Origin: Sialis fuliginosa
Lineage: Eukaryota > Arthropoda > Insecta > Megaloptera > Sialidae
DNA: 64,000 bases
Assembly: GCA_961205875.1 (NCBI GenBank)
Contig: OY540819.1
Coordinates: forward strand, 7,008,501 to 7,072,500
Direction of reading: 5' to 3'
Notes under the pieces: generated by a model
What the model was told of the DNA's origin: nothing
The model's database searches: none
The model's input: only the letters and a program-made list of their open reading frames with translations
Part shown: one piece after another, positions 34,835 through 48,266 of the stretch
How positions within the stretch are numbered: position 1 is the first letter of the stretch
Layout: every line of letters begins with the position of its first letter
Translations under genes and position numbers: made by a program

Positions 34835-34883
34835 GAAGTTGGAAAAACAATTCGCGGTGAACCGTGTGTTGTGGGCGTGTTAG
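34835..34883 (+). other. Candidate coding exon (unverified)
   Basis: An acceptor (TTTTGTGAAAATTTCAG) and a donor (TTAG then GTGAGC) bound 49 nt. In phase 0 it reads EVGKTIRGEPCVVGVL, and that frame stays open past the donor to a TAA at 34925. The phase-2 frame ends in a stop exactly at the donor. GC content is clearly above background. Not recognised as any family. Confidence 0.22.
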
Positions 34884-35594
34884 GTGAGCATGTTGAGTAT
34901 TTTAGGTCACATGATTTTATGAATTAAGCCCGGGTAACACAACATTCTCATATGGTGCATTCCAAATTACCATAGCCACCCATAAATTTTATTTTTTATT
35001 ACATTCTTCGATCTTTAAATATTCAAACAAAATTAATTATTAAATTCCACAGAAACAGTCGCAGTGCCAACATTTAAAACAAATACTATACATATAAAAT
35101 CATGTCTTAAAAACAAAAATAAAAAACATGTGCGTATAAAATAGCTTATAATTTGCCAAAAACATTATTATGTTTATTATTTATCTATGTATATTTTTAT
35201 TTAAAGCTCTACTATTAATAAACATGTATATGAGTTAAAACATATTATTACTAGTTTTATTTTTCTATGTTTATATGTCTACCTACTTACTATGTTCATT
35301 TATATTTAATGATGAAATCAGTCAGTTTTCTGCACACATAAGACTGTTCGTTTCTATACAAGAAAATTGAAAAATTTACGCTATCGAGTTGACAGGAAAT
35401 AGAAACTGTACATAACTTCATAGGTTACAGTCGATTTTTGAAAAATGTGCAAAACTTTAAACGACATTTTAGTTTCCTAAATAAAGTACATTTGATTCAA
35501 TTTTGATTAAGAAAATATATGTTTATCAAGAAAGCATTTTACATAAACTACACATGTGTATGAATTTAAAATAAATTAGTTCTCAATAGCACAA

Positions 35595-35699
35595 GGGTCG
35601 ATCCAAACTATCATGCCGGTCTCGCTCCAGTCAAATATTCAGTATAGTAATATCGGAGCGTGATTGGACCGAGACCGGCACGATAGTCTGGATCGACTC
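35595..35699. mobile_element. 'GGTCGATCC' hairpin MITE, copy 1
   Basis: The left arm, AGGGTCGATCCAAACTATCA then GCCGGTCTCG, is inverted at the right (CGAGACCGGC then CGATAGTCTGGATCGACTCT). The loop carries AGTCAAATATTCAGTAT. The same arms and loop occur at 56853-57025. Confidence 0.85.
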
Positions 35700-35760
35700 T
35701 TACAGTTCTAGATTTTTCCCTTATTTTCCTATCAAAAAAAAAATTAGGCGAGCCAACCCT

Positions 35761-35965
35761 TAACTGGTATCGTGGGCCCGGCCGGTCCCCATAGTTCATA
35801 TTTTGATATTTTTTCTAAAAACCTAAGCATCGTGAGCACCCGCCATTTTAAGTACTCTTATTACGTCGCATCTCGCGTCGAGTGCCGGACGTTCGGCGCT
35901 TTAACACTTTCAGGGACGGAGGTACGTGCATGTTAAGAACCGGTCAGCCCCCACGATACCAGTTA
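35761..35965. mobile_element. GC-richer MITE, 'ACTGGTATCGTGGG' ends
   Basis: The left end TAACTGGTATCGTGGGCCC is inverted at the right (CCCCCACGATACCAGTTA); further in, GGCCGGTCCC pairs loosely with GAACCGGTC. The interior has CGTCGCATCTCGCGTCGAGT, unusually GC-rich for the window. TA or TTA lies at both borders. It starts 62 bp after the previous MITE. Confidence 0.75.
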
Positions 35966-38900
35966 TGTTTGTTAAATTTACCAGTTAAAGGTTAAATTAA
36001 CATATTTATTATTTTATATTTTTCGAATTTTTTTCAGAAATGAAAAAAAAACGAATTCTTAGAAAACATAAAGAAATTACTAGTAATTAAATACTTTAAA
36101 CTTATAAAATGTTTTCATGAATACATAAATGAATAAATACTCTAGGGGTAATTACCCCATAAGCCTCCCAGAATTTGCTGTTGGTTGATATTAACATTTA
36201 CAATTTCAATTCATTATTGGTTTGCAAATGAAACGTTAATAAGTGCAGAACATATTTCATATTTGTATAATTTGGTAAACCCGATATTTGAAATGAAAAA
36301 TTAATCATTGTTAAAAATACCGAATTTAGTTAATGTGAATACTTTATATGAATTAAACAGGTAAATGAGATCATTATCTATTCATCATACTTTACGTTTA
36401 CCACTCTTGTTTTGATGGTGAACATAATATTTTATTAAAGGTAAGTATTAACTTGGGTAGGTATATATAATACAAATATTAATTTTAAATAAATTATTTC
36501 ATTATTTACATATTAATACCATATAAAGTAATTGAAATCGTATCTATGTAATTACAAAATTAATAAATAATATATGAAAAAGTTCGCTGTAATATTCTTG
36601 GTCTTGAAAACATTACGTTCGCTTCGAATTAAACAATTAAAATAACGAACTGCATGCTACAAAAAAAAATTATCAGGTGTATAACATAGTTAAAATAAAA
36701 TTAATAAATTATTTTTATAAAATGCCATATCAATAAATATAAGTGTATAATATTCTTTATTATATCTTACCCATAGAAGTAGATCGAAAACAACAAGTAT
36801 AAATATTTTATGGAAAATATCAAATATGCAAGTTTTCTACTATGTTTATTATTTTATGTTGCAATAAATGGTTATAACCTATTGCATCTCGTTTCATTCT
36901 AATAAAATTTTTATATACATATACATTCTATGCAATTTTCTATAAAGGCAGACTCTTCTAGCGTTCGTACCAAATGCAAGCAAACCTTGTTAAACATTTA
37001 GTGACTAAATTTTCCAAGTGGAAAAATGACTACTATGTTTATATCTATATTATATTATGTTTTCTTTGTATAAACTTTGTCGCATATTACGTTAGCTTTC
37101 TTACAAGTATTAATATTAAAATAATTATTATTTTTGCTGAATATAAAATTATTTTTTTAATATTGAAATACGGAAATTAATATTAAATATTTTTTAAAAC
37201 GACTTTAAATTTTAAATTATGATGAGAAAAAAAATACCGTTTCCTTGTTTATCATGTGGGCCTCTAGAGGTCTATTTTAAATTCACGCAAATGTAAACAA
37301 AAACAAAGATTATCTTACCGAAAACCCGGATGCATTAGTGAAATAATATTTTAAATGTAAACTTCCCGAACTTGATATCTGATTTAAAGTTTTTAATTTT
37401 ACACAACAGTGATTTTAAAACAAAATTCACCACTTTTGTAGGTCTTCCGAGGATAAAAATAATTAACACAGACTCGTTTCTAGAAATTTATTTCTTTTCG
37501 TACATAAACTATTTTTTTAAATAATGAATTGCTTGAATACCATTGCGAAAACGATAGAAACTTTGGCATTACAAATTATAAATATTCAAATTGACATTTA
37601 AGTCGGTTACAGTATTTCTAGAACCCTAAGTATACTTGTTTTAATAAAAGAACTAACTTGTATTTAATTTACCAAATATAGTAAGTATTTATTTATTTTA
37701 AATCACAGTCAAGTAACAGCTTCTAATTTCAACCAATAAAACGATCACATAAATTGACTATAACATAAATGTTAACACAAATCGGAATTTTATATCGTAA
37801 TTTACATTTTATTTCACGTCATAAATTCAAATACGTATGTACAACTTCTACTACTAACAATTAGTATATTACTCGGTAATAATAGCAGATATTAAAATGG
37901 ATTTAACTTTAAATTTAAGAATAATCAATTAAGTTTACAATGGTGTTTTTTTACAATCCAACTATTTCAAAATAATTTTTCAATTAATGCCAAAGTTTAA
38001 ATAAATATTACCTATACTATTTTAAAGCCACTTAATTTCTATTTATTGTTAGTTCAATATTTAAACTATTTCAACATCAGAATGAACTAACAAATTGTAA
38101 ACCAATAAGTTTTATTTTTACTATGAGGTTTTTTCGAATCATCTTTATAAATATATTTTCTTTAAAAAAATTTATAGCCGTTAAAGGTATAATGTTACAA
38201 TAGTATCATAACATTTATATTATTGATGTTAAATTATATGAAGATAAAATATCCTATGAAATATGAAACATGATATTAAAAGAAAAATAAATGTAATGTT
38301 TTTATTGTATCCATAAAACATGTTATAGTCGTAAATTTAATGATTTTGTTCTTTGACGATCGTTAAAATATTGTGGAGTCGTTAAACGAATGACTGAAAA
38401 TTTGATTTGTATTATTCTAAAGAGAATATCGTTTTATAAATACAAAATTTACAAAAGTTTTCAATGAATTTAAAAAATAAATAGAAATATTAATATCTTT
38501 AAATAATTTATTAACAACTTATATTTTTCTATAACTCAATCAGTTGTTTAAAAATGCATTGTAGAAAGTGTTTTATTATGTTTTGATCTAAATCAAATTC
38601 TTTATAATACCTACTTGGTATTATTTAAAAATTAAAGCTATCTACTATAATGACACACTCAAATCTGATTCAATATACTGGAAATATATTAAGCAATTTA
38701 GTGTCCAGAACTCATACTTTAAGCGAAAACATTAACTAATTTTTTACTCACCAAATCTCTAGTAATTTTAAAAGCGAAAACCTTTATTTAACTTTTTTAT
38801 ACCATCCATTATTAGATTTTCTATTTAAATAATTACAATAAAATTCTAGCAGTTAAATCTATTTTAAATTGCTTATATTTTCAGTTTTTTCATAAAATAA

Positions 38901-39814
38901 AATATTTATTTTCCAGTGTAAAATACACATCAAAAATCTTTTTTTTAAAACAACATATAAATTCATTAAATAAACTGTAATCCATTACTCAAATGTACAA
39001 ATCATTATAGATATTTAGAAAGCATATCCATGTTTCGAAATTCAAAGGGGGCTTTGCATTCCCCCTACCTTCACAACAACTCTAATGCATATGTGTCTAA
39101 ATTTATTCCGATTCACCTGAAAACAATAGATTCGTGATTTAATGCAAAAAGATTTTTTTAAAAAGGAAATTTAAATAAAATAGATTTAAAGAAAATTCTC
39201 ACGACATATTTTGTCGAACGCGTTTAAATGGTTATGTAAATAAGATAAAATATACTTAAATATTGATTTTATTCAGATATACCTACATAAGTATTCTGAA
39301 TACATTTATAAAACAAAGCAAGCTATTTTCTGATACAGTTTCTGTTAGCGTGAAATTCCAAAGCTTTTTCCGGTTAACAGAATTTACATTTTGAAAAAGA
39401 ACCTTTTCAAGCTGAGGATCAGATCATGGGATTTAGATGCTGGGACCATGAATAAATAACAAATACTAAATGTTTGTCTTTTGAAAAATAATAGTTTATA
39501 GAAAGTAAGTCATGCGAATATTTCTATGAAGTTAATCTATAATAAAAATTGTATAAATAATTTGACTGAATTATAATAATTTACTCAATTTCTTCGTTAA
39601 GCAATACACTTAAATTTCGATGTATTTTGCTCGTTCGTGGTGAAAAGTTTTCCAGTAGAAAATGTAAAAATGTATTTTATTGTAATGTTTGCTATTTTTC
39701 ACATCTCAATATTTCCGGTTATATTTGTCGTATAGAGGTGGGTTTTAGCTCACTTTTTTCGTTAAGAAAAAAATTGTGGAAATTTTTATTCTCCATAATA
39801 TCCATGATACTACC
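35966..39814. other. Long AT-rich unassigned stretch
   Basis: This is the longest stretch without recognisable elements, nearly 4 kb of A/T-dominated sequence. Small frames (for example 36974-37180) are hydrophobic by-products of composition. Nothing is supported. Confidence 0.6.
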
Positions 39815-40301
39815 CAGTGCCGGCCTTAGCAAGTCTGGCGCCCTGGGCGAGATTAATTTTTCCGCTCTCTCTCCCCCTAAAAAATGTTAAAAAATCACCG
39901 AAAATATCAATTAAAATTGATAAATTAACAAATAAGTTGAATAATTTATATCTCAGCTTGGCGCGATCCTAGAGACTCATATAAGTTGATTAGTTAGTAT
40001 CTCAGATAATACCTTATTAAAGGTTTTCTGGATTGTTGAATAAGTATTTGTTAGTTAGCAGCTATCAAATAATCGATTTTTTTACAAATTAACATTGTTT
40101 ATATTTAGCTATATTTTTTACTTAATCGGGTTTAACTGATCGACAAAAAATTTAAAGATAAAAAAAAGTTTACTTAAAAATTACAACCTGTACACTGATT
40201 TGAACCAAAAAAGTGACTTATGCTCCATTGTGCGCCGCCCCACCTGGCCTGGCGCCCCGGACGGTCGCCCTGGTTACCCCCCCCCCCTAAAGCGGGTACT
40301 G
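39815..40301. mobile_element. hAT-like non-autonomous element with perfect 8-bp TSD
   Basis: The left end is CAGTGCCGGCCTTAG; the right end reversed is CAGTACCCGCTTTAG. ATACTACC lies directly outside both ends (39807-39814 and 40302-40309), an exact 8-bp duplication. Known: 8-bp duplications and CAGTG ends are hAT features. Next to each end are GC-rich blocks with a GGCGCC core and long C runs. The 487 bp has no transposase; the frames at 40174-40449 and 40200-40400 are incidental. Confidence 0.9.
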
Positions 40302-40309
40302 ATACTACC

Positions 40310-41072
40310 TTGTTCCTTTGTAGTTTCTCTGAGGATGTATGTAGGATTAATAAATAAAAATACAAAACTTCCAGAAAAACCTTCTTTGCTACAGATGTGA
40401 TTTTTATAATACTATAACCAATTATTATAAATTCGTATATACGAATCATTTTAGTTATTCATTATTAACTTTGTTCTACATTAATTCAACGCTTTTCATA
40501 CCATAACATGATTCATAATGTTTATAAACACTGAAAACTTAAACTGAATATTTTAAAGTTAAGCCATCAAGACGGCGCGGGCGTGAGGTTCCTCAACCGG
40601 TTAGATTGCTGTTTATCTAATGTAAGACCTAAGTCTGCCTGTGTTTATCTTGTACAACCTCACTGTTTTGTGTTAATTGTTGTCTTTGTTAGAACTGCCG
40701 TGTAAGTGATTAAATACAGAACTTAGTGGTTATAAATAGTGTATAAAGAATGATATATATGAAAGTGTTTTTCAACATTTATTAGGTTTAATTTATTCAT
40801 ATGAAACTTCTCTAAGATAAACAGTTGTGTTCTTTAATGTTTGTAATAAATTCGTGCTTGTTTAATCTATAACTACTTTTCCGCTGTAAAAAATAAATAA
40901 TTTGTGTGGATGAAACTGTCACGTTTATGTATAAAATAAAGCTACCATTTACCATTTTACACACAATTATCCTATCTCTGACATGTTGGTTAATTATTGT
41001 TGCTGCTGACAAAAACATTAAAATATTCGTTCAAAATATGTATGTTTATATCTACCATAGATATATATGTAT
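40310..41072. other. Unassigned DNA with a GC-richer 5'-UTR-like patch
   Basis: Positions 40570-40720 have near-balanced composition: GACGGCGCGGGCGTGAGGTT, later GTTAGAACTGCC followed by a good donor, GTGTAAGTG. It looks like a promoter/leader or part of a retroelement LTR, but no frame or paired repeat supports either. Confidence 0.3.
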
Positions 41073-41243
41073 ATAGAGCATGGACTGTGCATCTAATTCG
41101 AAAATCGAGTTTTCACAAAAAAAATAAATAGAGCATATTTTGGCTCTATGCTTGTCTTTTTTAAACATGAGTGAAAAAAATAAGTATTTCACTTTTGTGA
41201 AATCAATTTCACTAATACAAAATGCGCAGTCCATGTCTCTATG
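41073..41243. mobile_element. 171-bp MITE, 'CATGGACTG' ends
   Basis: The left end ATAGAGCATGGACTGTGCAT pairs with the right end ATGCGCAGTCCATGTCTCTA, with one extra base. The interior has TTTTGGCTCTATGC and TTTCACTTTTGTGAAAT hairpins. The frame at 41052-41234 (minus) is the element translated. Confidence 0.75.
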
Positions 41244-42295
41244 TCTATATTTATAGCAATCTTGTCATATTGCGCATATATGTTAAATGTACATTTTAGA
41301 AGGAACTTTAAAATAAGTCCTGCTTTAAAATTCATTTAGTTTTTTTTTGTCAAATCCGAGCAGACAATTTTTTTTTTTTAAGTAACAAAATTGCTTGTAA
41401 AACGACGTACGTATGGATTCAGAAAAAGCAAAATAATTTACATTGCACAGAACCTATTTATATATGAAATAATACTTATTCATAAAAATAAATAAAATAG
41501 GTATTTTGCATTTCATATTATTATATATATACAAATTAACAAATCCATTCAGGATAGATAGTCTCTTTGATTTCTGAACAGCATCGTATTTAATTATGTT
41601 AATTACCTACAAACCCTTCAGCAAAGAATAAGTACACAAGACTGATAAAATGATAAATGCGAAAGCTCCCAGACAGGCAAAAGATTAAGGACTTGATTTA
41701 AATATTAATATTCTAATGATTAAACAACCCACGCAAATAAAGTAACTTTATTTTTTCCATGAAGTAGACACTAACGTTCGTGACCCAGCTGTTATGAAGG
41801 AAAAAACAGCCCTCATAATATAAATATATCATCGTACGAAAATTTTAAAGCTTTTTGAAACATTTAGTAATCGATACAAAAATTATTTTCAACGTAGTTT
41901 CAAAAATTATGAGTGCAAATGGACGATTTATAGGTAAACTTTTTATAACACATAAAGTAAAAAAGTTTATTCGTATTTTTAGAAGTGTTTTATGGAGTAA
42001 GAACGTTCATTCAAAACTAACGTGACTTGAAATTTGTATAATAAATTGCTTACAAAAATGTTCTATCGATAATTGTAATTGCAACACAAAAATATCTCCT
42101 TACTCGTATTCTACTAATCTAAAATGAGTTATAGTTAATTACAATATTTGTTTAATTAATTAATACAAAGAAACTGGAATTTATTTATATGCTAGCTATA
42201 TTATCATTACATTTAAATAAATTTTACTCTTCTTAGAAATTGAAGTTAAAGTACAACTATTTTCAGAAAGAAACGCGAAACCATTTTTTCGAAAT
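41244..42295. other. AT-rich unassigned DNA
   Basis: No gene, repeat family or motif is recognised. Confidence 0.55.
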
Positions 42296-42485
42296 TTTCA
42301 GCTCCCCCCCCCCCCCTTCCATAAGTGTAAGGTGACCCCCCTACCATTTTCTAAGGTTTTTTAAATTAATGTATAGTAGTCATTAATTATAAAAACTAAA
42401 TTAAGGTGTAACGATTTAGACAATTTTACGATTCCCTCCCACCCCCCCAAAAAAAATCCTTACGTAATAAACAGACGCTCCGATA
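42296..42485. repeat. C-run transposon debris
   Basis: A run of about 14 C at 42303 and a CCCACCCCCCC run at 42438 flank GTAAGGTGACCCCCCTACC and CCTTACGTAATAAACAGACG. Such C-run blocks accompany decayed DNA transposons in insects; ends are not resolved. Confidence 0.4.
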
Positions 42486-44298
42486 CAGGATTATTCAATA
42501 TAACAAAATGACAAAAAAATCCAGTATCTGTAAGTCCGGAGATTTCTCCATTTGCGGCCACCTAAAATCGATAAAGGTAGACGATACTATACGATTGATG
42601 GGATATTGTCAATCCACTCAGAGGTTGCAGTTCAAACATTTACTTAATTTTAACTCTTAATACTCTTACAAAGTTTTACAGTGAAAATTTATAATACCAT
42701 TTTTTTGTCCCAGTTAATCGATATTAATGATAAAGGCATATGTTACAATGTTTTTTCAGAATATAAATTCTATCCGAGTATTCTCTGCTTTTATCCTACA
42801 TCAAAAATTATAATAATATCAGATATTCTCTACTTTTCATATTAGATTTTTTGCACACATATATTTTAGTTTGAAAAATAAAAAAGTTATGAAACTACAT
42901 TTACACATTACACAAAGTGTCTGTACTTTAACATTTCATAGTTTTTCCATAATTTATCTGTAATACACAGGTGTGTTTTGTGAAAAGAAGTTGCTAGAAG
43001 TACTTTTCTTTATTACCATGATAATGTATGTTATGTATTGTACGTTCTTATTAATATATTTGTATAGAGAATAACTACAATGACAAGCTATTGAGTTTGT
43101 ATTAATGATTTTTTATATGTATAAATAGGTATATTGAATGTGTTTATTTATCATTTCCCTTTTCAGTTAGAACTTTTTCCATTGATATTTTAAAATATTT
43201 TTAAAACTGTTTCTTTTGTCTATCTGTTATTTTCGACTTGACACGAAAACTACTGAACCAATTTTCATGGGACTTTCACTGTGAGAAAGCTTCTGGAATT
43301 TGAGGTAGAATAATAATTTTATCTATCTTAATATTATCTAATATAAGCGGATAATAGAATAACCAATTGTCAAATTGATTTAATAATTGAACCAGCAATT
43401 TGTATTGAACAAATTCTGATCGTCTAATAAAATGTATTTAATTTCAAAAATAAACGAGCGAAATCGCGAGGAATTTCTAAAAAATCATATAGCACACATG
43501 AACCATTCATAAATCAATGATACTAACTTCATTTGTTTTTATTAAACAATCATGTATCTACTTGTATAGTTAAAAAAAATTCAGGAAAAATGAATATATC
43601 TGAGAAATGTATACAGTTATTTCATGCATATGCAATATGCATATATATAATTTCTACACAAAGCAACATTCGTAGACAGACACAAATAATCTACAAACAT
43701 TCCTTTATCAAAAAGCAAACTATTCTTATACATGAATAAAATACAATTGTTAATTAAAGAATTTAAAACTGAAAAGAAAAATTCCGTCTTTCTAAAAAAT
43801 GAAAGAACTTTGTTTTAAAAAATAACATAAATTAAAAATATTCCTTTTGTATGTTAAACTGCATTTCACTGACTTGAACTAATGTAAAACTAAATAAGTA
43901 AAGTACTCTAGTGAAAAATGCAAAAACTGAAAACCTAGCTTTTCATCACTGAATTCAATTCAAAATTAAAATGAAATAAAACAAATGTCGTTTTAATTAA
44001 ATATAATTAAAATTCATGTTTTAAGCTTCAACCAACTTACAGTTGTATAACTGTATTGTTTGATATACAAGTCGAGTAGGTACATATGATAATAATATGT
44101 CATTTAGAAAACGTAACGATCAAAAAGTCAAAGCAAACATAACAATTAAATGAGACATCAGAAATATACTTTACGTTAAGTTTGTTGGCACATAAATTAA
44201 ATATTGTACAATTTTTAAATGTTGCCAATATTTAATCTACTATATATTTTTATGATTTTCATGGATAGATTTTAATTGGAAACAAATTTTATGTAAAA
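42486..44298. other. AT-rich unassigned DNA with one repeat fragment
   Basis: Positions 43225-43330 (TCGACTTGACACGAAAACTA, then CTGAACCAATTTTCATGGGA) match a common insect dispersed-repeat wording. The frame at 43533-43739 is unrecognised. Confidence 0.45.
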
Positions 44299-44510
44299 AT
44301 CCTCACAATATCAAAGATACGAGAAGCTTTGTGATTTTAAAATGAGACAAAATTTTTTTTCTGATTTCAAAATTTTAAATTGATCTTTCCGTTTCAGTTC
44401 AAGACGAACACTTTTTGTTCCGTGTCTGTCTGTCTTCTGAATCCTTGTCTCACGTATAACTCATAACTGGCTTAAGAACGGTCACATTAAAATCGTGTGT
44501 AATATAGTAA
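44299..44510 (+). mobile_element. GTCY element, truncated copy 5
   Basis: It shares the 5' half with copy 1: CCTCACAATATCAAAGATAC, TTTCAAAATTTTAAATTGAT, TTGTTCCGTGTCTGTCTGTC, TCTCACGTATAACTCAT and AAAATCGTGTGTAA. The very first bases, part of the middle and the whole 3' half are missing. Confidence 0.75.
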
Positions 44511-47500
44511 TTTTTAAACACATAATAACATATAATAAAATTAATACAGCCTGAATACACCCCTGTCGCACTCTATCAAATGAGGCCTGTAGTTCTTCTA
44601 TGTCTCACAATTTCCACTCCAGATCTCTTAAGTCAAAACGCGGCCACCACCAGAACAAAACACTGTGCATATATGTAGTGTCTCACTCACTGCATTGTTA
44701 GCGACCATATATATACAATATACATATGTACCTACAGGATTTAGGTCATAATCCCGACTATTTAAATCTCGACAATACAAAATTTTAAAAAAAATCATCA
44801 TTTATGTCCAGACAATTTAAAAAGAGTTCGTTGCGGAGGAAAATTGACTCCCCATTTTAAAATAAATTACTTAAAGATTAGGTCCAACGAGATTTTCCTG
44901 ACCAAAGACACTTAATAAAGTTTATATTAGACGGGATTTAATTAAAATCTATTCAATACGATGGAGATTGAGTTCCCATTTTAAATTAAATTAACCCCCA
45001 GCTTCTTCCAGGGATATTGGATCTTAGATTGTCCCTAATAAGGGCAGGTAATATTACGTGCATTTGTCTTAGCATATGTGTTACCTAATATTTTCCTTAG
45101 GAAAATAAAGGATTATTATTTGTCGGGATTTTGATCAGTACCCATATGTACACAAAGAGTATATATCTATATAGGTGCCTACATGACGTATATTGTATGT
45201 AGATATGAAGTAAAAATGTAGATTTATTCGGTATGGAAATATGAAAAGAATTTTAAAGAATCTTAACTATTTACATACATTCAAAAATTCTTTTAAGAAC
45301 TTTAAATGTAAATAATTAGGTATGTATGTTTATGAAGGTACATTTTTATGTATACTCAGCAAAAAAAAAAAAAAATACACTTATTTATGAATATATTACC
45401 AAGCAGATAATTTTTACTTTTTTATACCTACATGAAATGTATTGTACTGTATAATAAAGTATAGTAATCATAAAAAAATTCTAGCTCGAGATTTTAACGG
45501 AATTACACGTTTTGAGGATCTCTAAATCACATACGACTTATCTCAATGACGTATATGTGTCTGTGAACGCTCTACAGCCTAAACGGCGAGACTTAAAAAC
45601 ATGGAATTTTTCATTGAAATACACCAGTTTGAAGGTTTTGTTATATTTGTGTGTAAAAATATCATTTCTGCAAACAAGTATAATGAAATAATAAAAGTTC
45701 ATTTTAAATATTTTAAAGAACAAAGATACTACTTTTTGCTACCGTGAACGAAAACTCAAGAAAAGAAAAAGTTTATTTGGTAATATATTCATAAATATGT
45801 CAAAAATCGACAATTTTGGCACTATTAAATTAATACATCTCGAGAACTCAAGCAAATTTGACGAACGAATTTTTTTGCATGCCAAAAAAGATCATCTACT
45901 CAAGTTCCCCAGTTGTTCTGTATCAATGCCATTTACCTATTCAATTTAATATTAATTTATATAAAGTTCAAATTACTGCCACAACTTATCAGAACTGAAA
46001 CCTGCCGTATGTCAAAGACTGAAAACTACCTGTGCTTTAAAATCGACCCTATTAATTCATACGCAGTTCACAATATACACGCATACAAACTCACGTATGT
46101 ATGTCCGAAGAATTTTTACTGTTAACGTTGTAACGAGCGAGCTATTCTTTGATCCACTCGACTTGATGTGGATTCGATTTCAACGTATCTATGAAAACCC
46201 ACTTGGTTTTTGTCGAATATAATAATAATAATGGGTAGGTACAAAAAGGTGTCCCAATGTAAGTTCCTCGTGTTTCTATCATATATTAAGTATGTATTTT
46301 TGTGTGTGAATGTTTTATAAATTATATTAAATATTATCTTAACCAACAATCGATATTAGCACACCCAAAGCATGCTTTGCAGTGTGGTATTACTCTCATC
46401 CCATTTTTTTTTCGTATGAAATTTGATAAAATGAGCATTATATATTAAATTTTTTCAGTAATCCCCTTACATGTTTACATTTTCTAAATGAGAACATTAC
46501 AGTCTCCATATTCACTTAATTTAATATCGATTTGTTTTAATTTTCTGTCATAAAAATATAAACAAAGTTCAATTTGTCGTTTTAGACCTATTTGTACACC
46601 ACGGCAACAAACTGCAGCTCGCAATACGTAATAAATTAACATCAAACCTTTTGAATTCGCTTCATCTATTTGCAGAATAGAACTCTATTAAAACTCAGCC
46701 AAATCGGATAACTTGAAGTAAGGAAATTTGCAGTTTATTTAAATTTTTTTTTTGTATTTTAACAAATTTTTGAAAGGCAAATATATAGTGGATCGGGGTA
46801 GTTCGATAAATATCCGCAGCGAGCGCCACATTAGTTACTTAGCTTTATTGTATAATATGTTCTGTGGCTTCATCTGTCATATTATATTATTATAATTTAT
46901 ATGTATATAGCTACGTCGATATGTTCTTTATTTCGATTATTTTATTCAAAGTCAATCAATGACTTTTTAAACAAGATAAAATCCGGTAAATTCATTTTTA
47001 AAACAAAATTATAATATCATATAATATAACCTATAAACATTATTTTTATTTTAGATCAATGTAAGTTTTTGTAAACGCCAGACATTAAAAATATGTGGAT
47101 GTATTTATTTTACCTTTTAATCATGTATATATCCATTTTAAGTATATGTCATTAGTTTAAAAATTTACATTTAAATTTTGTATTATATTAAATTATGTTA
47201 TTGTCACTTATTGTTTGATACGTTTTTCTATAAAAATATACGACGGTAATGAACATCTGGATATTGTTCATACTTTTCATTGTTGGTATGGTATGTTTCT
47301 TTTAAAATTTTGAATTGTGTTTGTTGAAATTTAATGTCAATTCCGAAAAATATAGTTGTAGGATTAATTTCTTCAAAAAACAATAGTTTCAAAAGTCTAA
47401 GGGGTGTGCTTTTTATGGCCAAGCCATGCTATTTATATGCACACCTACTCTCTTAATTTAAAAATTACTGATTCATCATGGTAACAATGATTTTATGTTT

Positions 47501-48266
47501 ATTCTCTGATAATCAGTTAGAACGGTCATTTTAAATCAGGATTTCCAAATTAAATTTAAAGCATCAGCATATAGTGTTAATAAAAAACGAATAGGGGAAG
47601 GTCGGGTAGCTCCGGACACTTAAATGAATTGCAAATAAAAATACAATAAACAAATTTTCTGTTTTTATTTTAATCTTATAAACAAACTAAGAACTTTTTC
47701 AATCATACCAATTAAAAATTAGTAATCATAACAAAATTTTTTAACAGCACTGTATTTTATACTAACTCAATTATTTATCCATTTAAATAATAAAATGAAG
47801 TACGTGCGTTGAATTAATCAAATTAAAAATGTATGTAAATATACAAGAATGAAATAAAAACTGTGTAAATATCAAACGTATGTAATAAAATATTGTGTAC
47901 ATTTTTGTTAATGTAAGCGTTATTGTAACATTTTTATTTTTGATAATACATTCCATTAGTAAATGAATTTGAAAAAATAATATTTAAAAAGATTTTAAAG
48001 GAAAAGGAATAAATAACCTTCAAAAACTATTAAAATTATACAACATTAAATTTACCTAAATTCTATGAGCCTATAATACACATTTTTGTATATTTAACCC
48101 TCCAGCGGTAACGCCACTACTACAGGGTTAAAAATTATTTTATTATATCCACTTCAATGTTTAATGGCATAAAGATTACCAAAAAAAAGATAATATTAAA
48201 TTAAACTATTTAAAAATGGTAAAAATAATACAGATATAAACAATAATTTATAAAGCTACTAGATTT
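44511..48266. other. Long unassigned stretch, mostly AT-rich
   Basis: Positions 44560-44690 are less AT-rich (GACTTAAGAGATCTGGAGTG on the minus strand) and could be an old retroelement fragment, not proven. Isolated transposon-end-like pieces lie at 46795 (GGATCGGGGTAGTTCG) and 47594 (GGGGAAGGTCGGGTAGCTCC) without partners. Small frames here are unrecognised. Confidence 0.45.

Noticed and set aside
36375..36440. Plus-strand exon candidate before the GTAAGTATT donor at 36441
   Set aside because: The only long frame meets a stop just before the donor and no good acceptor precedes it.
36974..37180. Hydrophobic ORF as a small membrane protein
   Set aside because: T-rich DNA automatically encodes Phe/Ile/Tyr/Leu-rich peptides; no signal or context supports a gene.
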